DNA of 64,000 bases, from positions 283,012 through 347,011 of the forward strand of contig CAJNDS010002602.1 in NCBI GenBank assembly GCA_905221605.1, written 5' to 3'. A program made the position numbers and the translations under genes. Shown in pieces: positions 16,870 through 29,212 of the stretch. The notes under the pieces were generated by a model that saw only the letters and a list, made by a program, of their open reading frames with translations, made no database searches and had not been told where the DNA came from. The stretch is from Symbiodinium natans. Lineage: Eukaryota > Sar > Dinophyceae > Suessiales > Symbiodiniaceae. How positions within the stretch are numbered: the first letter of the stretch is position 1; each line of letters starts with the position of its first letter.

Positions 16870-18740
16870 TTCTTTGTCTAAATTTCATTCCTTGATACTG
16901 AGAGTCCTCCACTGGACAATGCCCGAGTGGGCCCAGAGATCCCAGAGTCCAGAGTCAAACAAACAGCAGCAATTAGGCTGTTGCGCAGATCAAGGTGTTG
17001 CTGGCTTCGGTTAGGCAGACTCGGAATGTCGAAGGAGCTTTCTACACGAAAACACTTCGTTAATGGCCGCCAGCTTATAGACTTTTGGCAACTAAATCTA
17101 AATGCCAACGATTAAGATCTAGCCCGGATATTTCTTCAGGGAGGACAATCGCCTGTGTCCTGTTCCGTATTCTTGCAATCGGTTCACCGACTTCAGACAA
17201 ACTCTGTGCCTGGCTGGGGCATTCCGGCTTGACGTGCCGCACTTGAATGTAAAGAGCACATTCCGATTCTGCAAACGCCTGTCACATGTGCAGCATAAGG
17301 AGTGGAGACACCACGTTTTCTGGCTTTCTGTCATCTTGGTCCGTGGAAAACAGACTCCTGGCCACTATAGCTATTTGTGGGCAATTGTGGGCAGAGGTAG
17401 GCAGCGTTGGGACAGGTGGTTCCATTCCAGGCTCGAGAGGAGTAAAAAATGCAGTGCTCGGCACTGAGGGCTAGAAGTTGAGGGAAGTTTCGGGTCAGCG
17501 GCTCACCCACAGAGTGGCTTGCACAAGATACCTTGAGGCCTCCCAACGGACTGGACCACGCTATATTACCCGCGTGGTGATCCAAATGCATGCTGTGCCT
17601 GGGCAGACCGATCAGTAGGGTGGCATGAATTTGGACGTTGCCATAAGTCAGGGCCGTTAGGCCTCCAATCGCCTGTGCCCGAGGGTATGACAAAGGTCTT
17701 GTTAAGCCGATTAAGCTAAAGTAACGTGCTGTATCAATCTACCCGGTACACAGAGAGTTCTGGGGAGCCTAGCAGTTTAGCGCCAGTTATACCTTTTAAC
17801 AACGCAATAAAAGAATTATTTGGTTTGTTGGGTCAACCACCAAATAAAAGCTGCAAGGTGTTGATGAAAGGATGCTTAATGGGGGGTTCCTCAGGTCGCC
17901 AGCTGAATGTATCAATGCAAGCGTCGCCCCCCACCCCCCCCATCCATTTTCCGACAGATTGGCAAAGTCGGAAACGGAGGGGCCACAAGGTCTTGAGGCC
18001 CCCTCCGTCCATTCTTTCAGGACTGGTTCAAGTGATTCAAGAGATTCAAGAAGCAAATTGTGGACTTTTCGCACAATCTCGCTCTACGTAATTAAGATGT
18101 CCCAGCCCGCAGACACACGCTCCTTACCTTGACTTGATGCCATGATTTCGCTGATGCGCACGCGTCACCAGTAGCGTTGTGTTCTCTGTTCCTCCTCTCG
18201 CTGCGACAAACTGCACGGCTGTGATCGCGATCGTCCTCGCCGCGTGCCCTAGCTTTGGTGGCCCCGTTCTTCTCAAGCCCTCTGTCACTAAGAGAAGGAA
18301 GAGAGTTCTGGGGTCAGACAAGAAACAGGGAGTCAGCAACCATTCCGAAAATGGCAGTGGCGGTTGTGGTTGGGGTGAGGGGGGCAAAAATTGAATCCTA
18401 GCGTTGAGGGGTGTCATGAGAGATGCACTCCGAGGTCGCAAGCTCCAACTCCCTTCGACAGATGCCAAGACTTCAGCTCGGCACTAAGCTGCCAACACCA
18501 GGAAGGGGAGGATTCTGTATGATTCTGTGATCTAACATCGGTCCAATGAGTGAGCCTTTCGTATTCTCTTCTCTTTCGCTCGCTAGTTATTATAACCCTT
18601 ACAACCATTGATTCTTCCCTAACTTTAGATCCCTTCATCCTTTTCCTGTCACACAGTCTGGTTACTTCTCCAAAAGTTCAAAAGCCTGTTAGGACGACGC
18701 ATGATTGTACCTTCACTTCTCTTTGCATGCCTTCACTAGA
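16870..18740. other. Unassigned sequence
   Basis: Frames on both strands are short and overlapping and lack family motifs. I see no structured repeats apart from short CCCC runs near 17930. Confidence 0.4.
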
Positions 18741-18745
18741 ATTGC

Positions 18746-19252
18746 ATGAGGGCCCGGGCCCTGCTTTTTGCAACTAGCTTGCGTTTTGTTGCATGGCCAA
18801 GGTTTTATGTTATCCCAGCCCGAGCTGTACTGCCACACAGATGGCCGGCAAAGTTGCGCAATCAGGTCGGGCAATGCCTATATAGCTCAGATGTGAAACT
18901 AGAACACAAGGAAAGTTGTTTCCTAGGAAACTGCTCGAGTCCCGAGCGTACAGAAGAGCCAGGTGCAGCGGCCATGCTGCTTGCGTTGCCGAAGCAAGAT
19001 CTGGAGCCTCTGCAAGCTGATCCCAACACCAACCTGACGGCAGAGGACGTGGGTGGGAGTCATGCTCACCGAAACCTGAGGATCTTTGAGTCACCTACCG
19101 GCGCCAAACTGTTAAACAAACTGTTAAACAAACTGTTAAACAAACTGTTAAACAAACTGTTAAACAAACTGTTAAACAAACTGTTAAACTACACGTGTGA
19201 AGTACACAGGAAGCGAGTATGCCGGTGCTCTCCATACCATCGCTTCCCATGA
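18746..19252 (+). CDS. Open frame of 168 codons containing the LLNK repeat, doubtful gene
   Basis: The frame opens at an ATG and runs through ordinary sequence (KQDLEPLQADPNTNLTAEDV, near 18985-19050) into seven copies of a 12-base unit read as LLNK, then stops at 19252. The part just before the repeat looks coding, so this may be an exon in which a microsatellite has expanded in multiples of three. No homologous family is recognised, and the start is a guess. Confidence 0.3.
   Translation: MRARALLFATSLRFVAWPRFYVIPARAVLPHRWPAKLRNQVGQCLYSSDVKLEHKESCFLGNCSSPERTEEPGAAAMLLALPKQDLEPLQADPNTNLTAEDVGGSHAHRNLRIFESPTGAKLLNKLLNKLLNKLLNKLLNKLLNKLLNYTCEVHRKRVCRCSPYHRFP
19107..19190. repeat. 12-base tandem repeat, CTGTTAAACAAA, about seven copies
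   Basis: Seven near-perfect copies are visible, all in phase with the plus-strand open frame (Leu-Leu-Asn-Lys). The unit is AT-rich in a GC-rich surrounding. The lack of variation between copies suggests recent expansion. Confidence 0.95.
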
Positions 19253-20059
19253 AAGACTTGGCATCATGGCTGGCCAATCCTGACGCATGGCTGACATTGG
19301 CCGACCTGAGATGCCTTGCAGCCTCTGCTGTTGTTTGAGCCTCCCGTCTCAGGCTGCTATCCAAAGAGCGCCTGAGAGCACCCTCTCCACCCTCGATTCC
19401 AACCTTCGCCCATGTATGCCCACGTATCCAGCCCACTGCAAAGTAGCCACATGCGGCAACAGACGTTGCAAAAGTTTGAGAGTCTGAGTCTGATGCCACG
19501 AAGCGGGTACCGTGTGCAAGGCCCCCACAGCGGACGGACGTTGCACACGCTAGTTGCATACTCACGTCAAGAATCCACATCGACAGGCTGTTTGATGTTG
19601 TGTGCAAAGCCTGGCTTTTGTGACCCCTTCAGCTGTCGATCCTAGAATAACCTATGCAGCACTACCTCTCGCTACAAACGGAGCACACAGACTTCCTTGG
19701 CGCAGCGTAGCTTGCAGCATCTTGTCGCACATAAACACCTCGGCCCTTGTCAGCTGCACTCAGCTCAGGCTGAGAAAATCGGCATCCAGCCCCTTGTTCG
19801 AGAAGTAAGGAGATTTCCGATCTGGCACTACATGTTGATTCACTGATGCGACTTGGGAAGCTCACTGCACGAGGCTCTATGGCGGGGAAGGCGCTTTCCA
19901 AGCTGCTCTGAAGGGTGCCAGGCCAGGTAAAAGGCGCTCACGACCATTGCTTTGATGCTTGTCTTCTGTCAGGGATGCTGGAGTTCCCAATGATGTCCTC
20001 GAGGCTCGCCATCACGTACTGGAGCAGTGACGGTGGAGCTTCCAGAAAGAGAGAAGTGT

Positions 20060-22390
20060 GTAGCGCTGCTCGAAGCGTGGCCGAGAGGCCGCAGTGAGGG
20101 AGGCCGAGCAGCGGCGTGCCGAGGAGAAGCTGCAGGTCCAGTGGATAGTGGATCGAAGTTTCGGAGAAAAAGGTAACACGCCAGACCGCACCTCACATAT
20201 CCGCACATCATCGTAGGGTTGTACAGGAATGGTCGCTTTACCAATTGAAGTTGCATGTCATTGCAGAGGCGGTCATGAAGAGCTCCGACCCGGCAAAGAT
20301 CCAGGAAGCATTGGACGCTCGGTCGGCCGTAGAGATCCTGTGGACAGATCCTGTGGACTCATGGAGGTCAAGAAAAGGCGTTCAGGCGTTCAAAGTTCAG
20401 AGCGTTCACCATCCCCCCGGCCCGCGCCCGGCCACCAGAAAACACCCGCGGGGCTGCAGTGCTGAGGTGTGGGCCTGGCTTCTAAGACGGTTTAAGAATC
20501 TCAAGACCTCAACCAGGGTAACCAGGGTCCGGGTCGAAGGCCTGGAAGTTAGTCAACATAGGCATACAGAAACGGCGTGGCTTGCGCACAGTGTCGGCCA
20601 TGTATGTGCGGGCTCAAGATCTTGCAAGGATCTCGCCTTGCAATTCGGAGCTGAGAGTGACCTCATTGAGCAGGCGTTCCGATGATGTCCTTGTTGCTTG
20701 TGGTACGCCTTTCAACTTGGGTTCTGCTGTCATCACGCCAGTATATAGTTAAATCCGCCGAGCCCATTAGTTCGGCGGGCGCACAGATGATAGGAGAGTT
20801 CGAGGAGCGGTGGGATAAGGCACGAGCTCATGTTCGAGACTAGGTAAAACCTGTTCATGTTCGTTCAATATCAGCAAAGGCTTTCTTCTTTCCTCTTGTA
20901 GGCAGTACGAAGACGGGAGTTTTACTAAGGAAGTGACGTATTTGCCTTCCCATTGAGGTCAGAAGGTCAGAACAAGGCCTGACCTATGCTTAGCAGAAGA
21001 GTCAGAGGCTCACTTTCCATTCCTCGTTGGCATGAGCAAAAAGAATCCTTAGGCCAGGGAGCTTTTGTTTCTGAACAAGAGCAGTGAGGCAAGAAAGTGG
21101 TCAACACCGAAAAACAAACATAAAAACACAAAAAGTGTTAGAGCCGCCAGTTGTCCAAGACTCTTCGGAGAGCCAGAGAACCAAGCCAACAGAATCCCAT
21201 GAATCGACAGCGAGAGAAACAAGTCTTGCAACCTGCCATGACGATAATCAGAGAATGCCAGCAAAATACAGAGACAGCTACTGGGACAACGCAGAACAAT
21301 TTACAGAGATCATAGAGCTCATGAGCTCCAGCGCCCTCGGCCCTTCGGCCCTCCACAGGGCAGGGTCTGCAAACTTTGTTGAGGCTTCTGAAGGATATAC
21401 CGGGATGACCCCTTCAGACTCCAGCCGATTGGCCAAAATTCCCAGCGAAGTACTGCAACTTCCCGCCCGAAGCGCCGATTCGGGCATCAACTTTGAAAGG
21501 CAAAGCGAAAGCTGACAGAGCTTCAGCTGGAGGCCAGCTACCAGTAGTGGGCATCTGTTAGGCAGCCGTTCCAAGCGTCCAGCAATTGGCAGCTGTTTCG
21601 TTACCTGATGAAGGCAGACTTGGCAAACATCCATGCGAACTGCAATGAGTTCACGCGTGTGCATGAGCTCATCGACAATGCGAAGGCATCATGCTAACGG
21701 CCGAGCGCGCGCAGGGTTGACAGCACAAGCATTGCTAGAGCTGGCCACGGGGACTTGGCCCGACGCAGCTGCCCTGAGGCGCTGAATGTGGGCGACACTT
21801 CAGCAGCCGAAACGTGCATCTTGGCCGACATTGGCCGACTAAACTGCAGCCATGATCAGCACTTCCTTGAAGCTATCAACGTGCGCGAAAAATATTCTTC
21901 CTGTTGGCATGAAATTTTTCCAGCAACGATTAGCCTTCACATTGCAGGGTTTTCATGATGGCTTTTCTGCAAGTTGTGATTGCTTCTGCACGCATGTGAG
22001 AGCATGCCAGCTCAGGCCGTCACGACCTCGCCGTGAAGGCTCTCCATGCGGCTGTGGGTCTCGGCTCTGGCTGTGAGGCGGGCCCCAGGGTAGTTGCTCT
22101 TGATGAAATTCAAATGAGCTGTACTTCATGGTTCATTCTTGGATTAGCCCATCCATGCCCATCCATAATCTACAGCCAATGGAAGGCAGTTTGGGACACC
22201 TGAGGGCAGCCAAGTGTAGCCCAGGCACCCTTGGCCGTGGCGGTTGCATGGTGCGAGCTTGCGGAGGTCCTCTCAGGCACCATCCAAAAGGCGAAGCAGG
22301 ACTCGGAAAAGGTTTGCATCAGTCATGGGTGGCCACTGCTTGCACCAGCCGTCCTGCCGTCGGTCTCCTGGTCTGAGCATGCAGCCGAAA
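20060..22390 (+). CDS. Exon-like islands of an unidentified gene, partly coiled coil
   Basis: Candidate exons: about 20080-20171 after CGAAG|C (AAVREAEQRRAEEKLQVQW, a charged helix); 20270-20400 (VMKSSDPAKIQEALDARSAV); 21140-21515 (a long Ser-rich frame with CHDDNQRMPAKYRDSYWDNA); 21600-21700 (MKADLANIHANCNEFTRVHE); and 22225-22320 (AVAWCELAEVLSGTIQKAKQ). The helical, charged composition suggests a soluble scaffold-like protein. I recognise no named domain. Exon order agrees with a single plus-strand gene, but splice junctions were not proven. Confidence 0.4.
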
Positions 22391-22399
22391 CCGCGGCAT

Positions 22400-25160
22400 G
22401 TAAGAAGCGACTGGGAAGGACTGTGAGCAGCAGGCGCGATGTCAGTCTCGGACGTTTGCACTCGGTGGCAATGTCCTTTTGAGCATGTTTGATAGTAATG
22501 CCCTTGCTACCTGAGAGGTGGCTGAAGCTTCCAGACGAGGTTACTTTGCAGTCGCAGCTGTCGCTGCCGTGGTGATTTTAGCAGGACGGCCATGGATTAA
22601 ACACGCAATCAAAATACATAGTCAAGCCAGGTACCATTGCGTATCACCAAGTACGGAGAAACAAAGTCTTAACGTATCATTGGTTAATTCATTTGCAAGT
22701 TGTTCTTTATGCGTATCCATCCAATATACAGGTGTTCCACTCTCTGAAGAGCTCGAAGCTCCAAAATCATAGCGAACGGAGAGCGTCTCAAAGCCTGAGA
22801 CCTTGGCATCCTGTCTTCGGCACGCCACGTGTCATCGCGAGAGGCATTGGCTTCAACGATCCTTCATAGAAGTTCTCTAGCTGACAAACCACATCCCGAC
22901 TGCACACCAGTGGTGTGTCATCATGGCGCCGCTCCAACGTCCGGACACTATCGCTCTATCTTGATCGAGCACAGCGAGGAAGGCGGAGGTTCAGTTTTGT
23001 AGATGACAATCAGGTGGCGCGCAGACCATCAGCACTGGATATTCCCAACATTCAGCGCAGTGCATACATGCTGTTCTTAACAAGCGAGGATTTCACTGAG
23101 CCTGGGGGCCTCTACAGTGAGCACAGTATAGTGTACGTCTGCGGCGTGCGACCGGCCGCGGGGGGAGTAAATATGGTCGCGTGATGTCGCGTGGTCCGAA
23201 TCTGTTGCTTGTTCATTCGCAAATGCATCAGCCACTGCATTGCATGTGTCTTGACACCGAGCAGGCTCAAGTCAACATCACAGATTATCAATCCACCTCG
23301 CGCGCTCGTTCGATAGATTACTGCGTAGAGAATCGTAGGGACCAGATTTATGGTTTTCAAGACAGAAAAGGTTGGTCTGCCGTGTTTTTGTCTTCCGTCG
23401 GGTAGTAAACTCATCGTCGCAGATCATCGCCAAGCCCCGAAAAGTGTCGGTCAAACAACCGTACCGCTACAACATTTGCCGACTTGCACCGACACTTTGG
23501 TGAAGCCTCGGAAGTTGCGCGGGAAGGGGCACCTGCAGCACCTGCAGCACCTCCCGTGAGGAGTGTGTCTGGTTATGAGCCGGAAGCGTGCAGAGGCCCG
23601 GGGCTCTGCTCAGTTGTTTATATGTCTAAATGGGCAGTTTTCTCAATTCGGGTCCCTTTAGGTTTTAAAGGTGCCGTAGTATTATCAAAAAGGGACCTAA
23701 TCTAGAGAACTACCCAAGTTCCAATCCGCATCTTTGGATTCCAGGCGCCGCCTTCACAAAGTCCTGGAGGTATTGAGCTGCTGGAGACCAACGAAGTTTC
23801 CTAAGGTTCTGAGAGCGCCTGAGTCAGAAGGATCCGGGGTGGTTTTGGGTTTCTGCCTTGCAGCTTGTTGATGGCCGCTTGTGATGCAAAACGGCCAGCC
23901 TGACCAGCATCAATTGGAACAATGCAGATGCTCGAAAAATAGCGCGATCGAGGTGTCATGCCTTGATGTTGTAGGGCCTGCATGCCTTTTTGATTGGAGG
24001 CAACCGTGCTGAATTCGTTTCTCTTCTTCGGGATGAGTGATGCAACGTGTGAAACGACAGGCTTTGTGCATTCGGATGTGGCAGGAAGGTTGAGCCTGGC
24101 ATCCTCTCCAGCCGCAGACTCCTCTTCACAGCGACGAAGGTGGCAAGTGTGCAAACCCTGAAAGCTTCAGACGTTGTGGACTGAAACTTGCAGCTTGCAC
24201 CATCTTGCACACTAGTGACACTACTGACTACTGCAAGCACGGAGTCTGTCTGACAGGCCGAGCAATCCTGCACCTGACCCAGCTCATCTCCAACCACAGA
24301 ATGTCCACAAGGCAGAGAGCAAATCGCAATTGGGTTGTTTCAGTTGTCATGACCGTCGCAGAACCACAATTCCAAGCGCCGCTGTTGAGCTGTGAATCGG
24401 AATAGATTGAGCAGAGTGTATTTGATGATGCCATTGCCCTTCAGTTGTGGACTTCCATCTCCCCACATGTGTGTGAAGGTACAGAGACGGCCCGCTCCAA
24501 GGCGTGACGCCATTGTCAAATCAATGTCAGGTCCACGCATGATTCAGAAATAGAATTTGGCCAACCATCTAAGCAACCGTGCATGGCAGACTCTCACGGC
24601 ATGTTTGCCTTGTACAGCACGGCTTCAATGTACCGTCTACATCTACCTCTGTGACAAAGAGCGTGGCGACAATCAAGCATATCTTGGAACCCAAGCCGGT
24701 CTACAGGTTGCTGGACGTCAGCTTTTGCTACTGCAGCGTTTTTCCAAGTATTTGTCATGACTCGTACCCAGTGTACTGTAGGTCATCCAGCTTTCGTGCG
24801 ACACGGGCACATTGGAGAACGCATCGTGCCGTGGCGTTTCAGAAACATGTTTGACACGTACAGCACCTGGAAGTCACTTCGCCACCTCAGCCTTAGCTCA
24901 GCCTTTGCTGTGCACAGTCCAGGCATGCCCTGCCACGAGCACCGAGCGCCCTCGACATTTCTGTCGTGCTCGGGACACGCGGACGCTGGGTCGCTTTCAG
25001 CAAAAGATGTGGCCATGCAATCATGCACGCTCCGCATTGAACCACGGAGCTTTGCTGGTGTGCATCTGAACAAGCCAAGGAGCAGCACACTGTCGCACGT
25101 GGAGATCATCCGTGCGAAGCAAATAGTAGTTAACGGTTGCTTGCTCAGTGGCTAAGCCGG
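22400..25160 (+). CDS. Further exon-like islands, function unknown
   Basis: Possible exons: 23471-23600 (ADLHRHFGEASEVAREGAPA) and 24625-24720 (STSVTKSVATIKHILEPKPV). The stretch 24757-25155 is open on both strands (132 codons plus, 108 codons minus), so its coding strand is uncertain. No motif is recognised. The area may hold the end of the gene above or another gene. Confidence 0.3.
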
Positions 25161-25225
25161 CAGGGTAAAAAGAAAGGGGCAAGGGGGGTGGCAGCTAAAC
25201 CGGGCCCTTGCAGGCTTTGACGAGG

Positions 25226-25258
25226 TTTTAGGCTTTAGGGTTTAGGTTCAGGGTTTAC
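25226..25258 (+). repeat. Degenerate TTTAGGG (telomere-like) repeat
   Basis: Reads as successive TTTTAGGC, TTTAGGG, TTTAGG, TTCAGGG, TTTACC units. TTTAGGG is the plant-type telomeric unit also reported for dinoflagellates. This is an interstitial, decayed copy upstream of the RCC1-like gene. Confidence 0.75.
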
Positions 25259-26040
25259 CGAACTATGATAGGGGATTGAAACCAAAATGTGCCAAGATAA
25301 GTTACTTGGATTCTCATACGGGTGCCGAGATTTTCAAAAACACGAGTGTTGAAACGCCGAATATTGTGTGCCGGAGGGTGAATGAAAAAGTATAGAGAAT
25401 ATTGGTTGCCAGATTCAAAGATCAAGATAATTAAAAGGAAAATGATCATAGGACCTGCAGCAATCGAAAAGCCCGCCACCGCCCCGAATGAAACCCTAGG
25501 TCCTATCTCTGTCGCTCCAGAACGGATTCCCAACCTTTTGAGGTGGTCTTTCACCAGTCTGAGTCTCTGGCTCCACTCGGGCAGCCTCTCGCCCGTCCAG
25601 TAAGGCATGCACCCTTTGACCTTCCTCCCCACCACCAGCATTGTTTTCTGCAGCCTCATTGGCAATTTGCAGCGGTCCAGATTCAGATCGACGGTGCATC
25701 ATATCAATGGCCATGAAGAACGTTTGAATGTTTCCAAACCCACATCTGGGCTCATAGCCTACGGGGCAACCAAAAGGGGAGAAGGAAATTAGGGTTATCA
25801 CCCATTGAGGTCAATAAATCGTTTTCAAGTTCCAACCCTTCACTCCCTGAAAGGGGACCACCAACCAGGCTAAGGGGGGTCCAGCGAAGGAATGACCAGC
25901 CTAAGCGAACACAACCACCAGGCCCAAGCCCAACACCCGCAACTCTCAACCACACACATTTCTCTTCTTTGGTTGTGGCGGTCAATGCCATCTTGAGCCA
26001 CATGTACATTTGCACATGTTCACAAACTGATACGATGCTC
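25259..26040. other. Unassigned sequence with a possible minus-strand exon
   Basis: The minus strand between about 25800 and 25500 is open and hydrophilic (IANEAAENNAGGGEEGQR), and a second minus frame (25665-25255) has a hydrophobic stretch. Neither shows a family motif. The segment lies between two telomere-like arrays and may be a decayed duplicate or intergenic. Confidence 0.3.
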
Positions 26041-26051
26041 TTGCATCTCCG

Positions 26052-26128
26052 CATAGGGATTAGGGTTTAGTGTTTGGGGTTTAGGGTTCAGGGTTTAGAG
26101 TTCGGTGTTTGGGGTTTAGGGTTGAGTG
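26052..26128 (+). repeat. Degenerate TTTAGGG telomere-like array
   Basis: About ten units of TTTAGGG and close variants (TTTGGGG, TTCAGGG, TTTAGAG, TTCGGTG) end 32 bases before the ATG of the RCC1-like gene. The G-rich strand is the plus strand. Confidence 0.85.
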
Positions 26129-26159
26129 AGGGCAAGCGAGCACCCTTCCAGCCAGAGCA

Positions 26160-27591
26160 ATGTCCGTTGAAATCAATGTCGCGCTTCTCAGCGGCGACTC
26201 GATGTCCATGAACTGTTCGCTGGATTCTCTCTTGGTGGAAGTGAAGGTCACTGCGCAGCTGCACTTTAAGAAAGGCTTTCTGAGACTAGTATCGGCCAGC
26301 TCCACCTTGCTAGACCCGATGAGCACTGTGCGAGACTTGGGCGAGAACAGGAGCGTCACTGCCATCCCGCATTCTGTGACTGTGAGCTCCATGAAATTTG
26401 GAGAGAGCTTCTTCGCGATTTCAAGCTCTGGACATGTAGTGCCTTGGGGGCAAGATAATTATGTGCCGCAAGGCCTACAGGACGTGCGTTGCATCCACGT
26501 AGCTACTTACGCCTGCGCTGCCATCCGTTTTGATGGCACTGTAGCCTCCTGGGGCGTCACTGATCAAGGTGGCGACGGCAGCGAGGTGCAAAGCCCTTTG
26601 ACAGATGTGGTGCAACTTCAAGCCACAAGTGGCGCCTTCGCTGCCATCCGGGCCGATGGAACAGTTGTAACTTGGGGAAACCCGGACGAGGGAGGCGACA
26701 GCAGCCAGGTGCAGGAGCAATTGACACAGGTGGTCCACATCCAGGCAAGTGCCATGGGGTTTGCTGCTATCAAGGCTGACGGCCAAGTAGTTACTTGGGG
26801 CGGCCCATCACCTTCATGACGCAGAGGTGCAAAGGAAACTGAGAAATGTCACACAGATTCAGGCAACCGGCCTCACTTTTGCAGCCGTCACTGCAGATGG
26901 ATTGGTAGCCACCTGGGGCCTTTCAAACATGGAAGGGGACAGTAGTGAGGTCCAAGCACAATTGCGAGATGTTCACAGAATCCAGGCAAGCGGCAGTGCT
27001 TTTGCCGCCATCCGAAGCAATGGCACGGTTGTCACCTGGGGAGACCCAAACATGGGCGGTGACAGCAGTAAAGTGGCAGGTCAGTTGAATAGCGTCCGAG
27101 AGATTCAGTCAAACGGAAGGGCTTTTGCTGCCATCCGGTCCGACGGGACAGTTGTGACGTGGGGCTGTCCGGGAGCCGGAGGTGACACGGGGGAGGCTGA
27201 GCAGCAGCTCACTGGAATCCTGCAGGTTCAGGCGAGTTGTGATGCATTTGCTGCTATTCGTACTGGCGGTCAGGTAGTTGCCTGGGGTGATCCGAAGAAG
27301 GGTGGTGACTGCAGGCTGGTCCAGGATCAGCTGTTCAATGTCCAGCAGGTCCAGTCCACTGCAGGTGCCTTCGCAGCCTTGCGAAGCGACGGTCGGGTCA
27401 TAACATGGGGCGATCCAGGCTGCGGTGGTGACAGTAGCCAGGTTCAGGGCCAACTGGAGCAAGTTCTGCAGATTCAGTCCAACGGTGGTGCCTTTGTTGC
27501 TCTCCGGAATGATGGAAGGTTAGTGACGTGGGGACGTCCAAGCAGCGGTGGTGACAGTAGTGACGTTCAGGAGCAGTTCAAGCTGTTGTGA
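26160..27591 (+). CDS. RCC1-like repeat protein with ubiquitin-like N-terminus, one frameshift
   Basis: ATG at 26160 after an AG-rich leader. Residues 1-75 resemble a ubiquitin-like fold (short beta strands, TVRDLGENRSVTAI near the end). From about residue 95 there are roughly nine 50-residue units of the pattern GTVVTWG...GGDSS.VQ..L..V..IQ...AFAAIR.DG, the RCC1/HERC-type blade repeat. The frame breaks at about 26805-26820: the first part ends at TGA (26817-26819), while the next frame continues the same repeat (DAEVQRKLRNV) to TGA at 27589. One missing or extra base explains this. No intron is seen, unlike its neighbours. Dinoflagellate proteins of this type are often labelled HERC-like E3 ligases, but no HECT domain is present, so the role is unknown. 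Confidence 0.8.
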
Positions 27592-28520
27592 GGAAAAAAT
27601 CATACACACTACCTAAAAGGGCCCATACAAGGAGCTGTTAGTATAAGAGGAGCATCCCAACTTAACCCGAAACCCTAAACCCTAAACCTAAAACTATAAA
27701 CAATCCTTGGAATTTTGGGAATCACCCGGATCTGAAAATTCCCAGAATTTTCGGAATCACCCGGATTGAGGTCCGGGTTGGATTTAAGGTTCCAGCCCAA
27801 CAGTGATGACGTGGGTGCCCCTTCACCTTCAAGGAAATCTTCAAGGAAATCTCTTGGTCCAGGGTAGTTCCGATGACGGTCGCCGCCCGCCAGCTGTTCA
27901 AGGGCGTTCGGCCTCACGATCACATATCAGCAACAGCTCTCGAAAAATCCTAGGAGTTTTTAAAATTCCGGGAATTGTCGGGATCCCCCGGGTTCAGGGT
28001 TTTACGCTTTACGGTGTAGGGTTTTGGGGTTTAATGTTGGACTGGCTTTAGTGAGAAGGGGCACTATTATGCGATGTTCCGGAAATCCTATAGGGGACCC
28101 CCCATTGTTTAGGGTGGCCCTCAATTATGCGATGTTTGCCGGCCGGGGTTGAAGGGCGGGGGGCCGGGGAGCCAAAAACTAAAAACAGTTTTGAATAAGA
28201 AACTCCGGAATTTTTGGTGTCCAGCCTTATTTAAATTCCATTTAAAATTTCATTACGAAACAGACCCCCAAACAATTTTCCAAGGGAGTAGCCCACGAGC
28301 TGCCCTGATTCGCTTTAGCAAGTTGTTTCGGTGGTCCGCATTTATGCGGAGCCCCAGCGACCGTGGAGCTACAAAGCCTGGAAAGCTTAGACCCTCAAGC
28401 TTCAAGGCTTCCCCTCAACCCTCGACCCCTAGCCGCCCTACCCCCAGCCCCGTCCCAGCCCCAGCCCACACTATTCAGGATCCCCGAAAACCCCAAAATT
28501 GTTTGGGGGGCGGGGGGGGG
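27592..28520. repeat. Telomere-like and GGAATTTT-type degenerate repeats after the RCC1-like gene
   Basis: 27661-27702 reads CCCTAAA units, the complement orientation of the upstream arrays. 27709-27780 holds two copies of a GGAATTTTxGGAATCACCCGGA element, and a related piece recurs at about 27955-28000. At 27995-28036 the G-rich strand returns (GGGTTCAGGG, GGGTTTTGGGG). A stretch at 27800-27930 resembles a decayed RCC1-type unit. No other gene is seen. Confidence 0.65.
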
Positions 28521-28727
28521 GGGGACCCCTACGTACTAAAGCGAGTCCAACATTAATAGAAATTGTATAGGGTTTGTGTCCGGAGTTTTGTCGTGTTTTG
28601 GGGGGGTTTGTTTTTTGCTTTTGCTGTAATGGTTTGGGTTCTGTCGGGTGTGGTGGGGGGTGGGTGGTTTTGGGGTGGTGAGGGGTTGGGGCTGAAAGGC
28701 TGGGGTTTTGGGGGGTTTTCCCGAATG

Positions 28728-29209
28728 CCCGTGGTGGTGGTCCCGTGGTGGTGGTCCGTGGTCCCGTGGTGGTTCGTCGTGGTGGTCCCACAGCGTGGTG
28801 GTGGTCGCGTGGTGGTGGTCGCGTGGTGGTGGTGCTCCTTTGGTAGTGGTGGCGGTGTCCGTGGTGGTGGTGGTGGTGGTGGTGGTGGTGGTGGTGGTGG
28901 TGGTGGTGGTGGTGGTGGTGGTGGTGGTGGTCCCTGGTGGCCGTGGTGGTTGTCCCGTGGTGGTGGTCCCATGGCGGTGGTCCACGGTGGTGGTCTCGTG
29001 GTGGTGGTTTCGTGGTGGTGGTCCCGTGGTGGTTGTCTCGTGGTGGTGGTCCCGTGGTGGTGGTCCGTGGTGGTTGGTCCGTGGTGGTGGTCCGTGGCGG
29101 GGGTCCGTGCGGGTGGTTGTGTTGGTGGTCCCGTGGTGGTGATCTCGTGGTGGTGGTCTTGTGGTGGTGGTCTCGTGGTGGTGGTCTCGTGGTGGTGGTC
29201 CGTGGTTTA
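28728..29209. repeat. GGT trinucleotide tract, perfect core 28862-28931
   Basis: About 480 bases of imperfect GTGGTGGTCCC units surround a perfect run of some 23 GGT. Open frames read poly-Val/Gly-Trp on plus and poly-His/Thr-Pro on minus; I treat these as artefacts. The tract ends three bases before the left end of the retroelement. Confidence 0.95.
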
Positions 29210-29212
29210 TAA

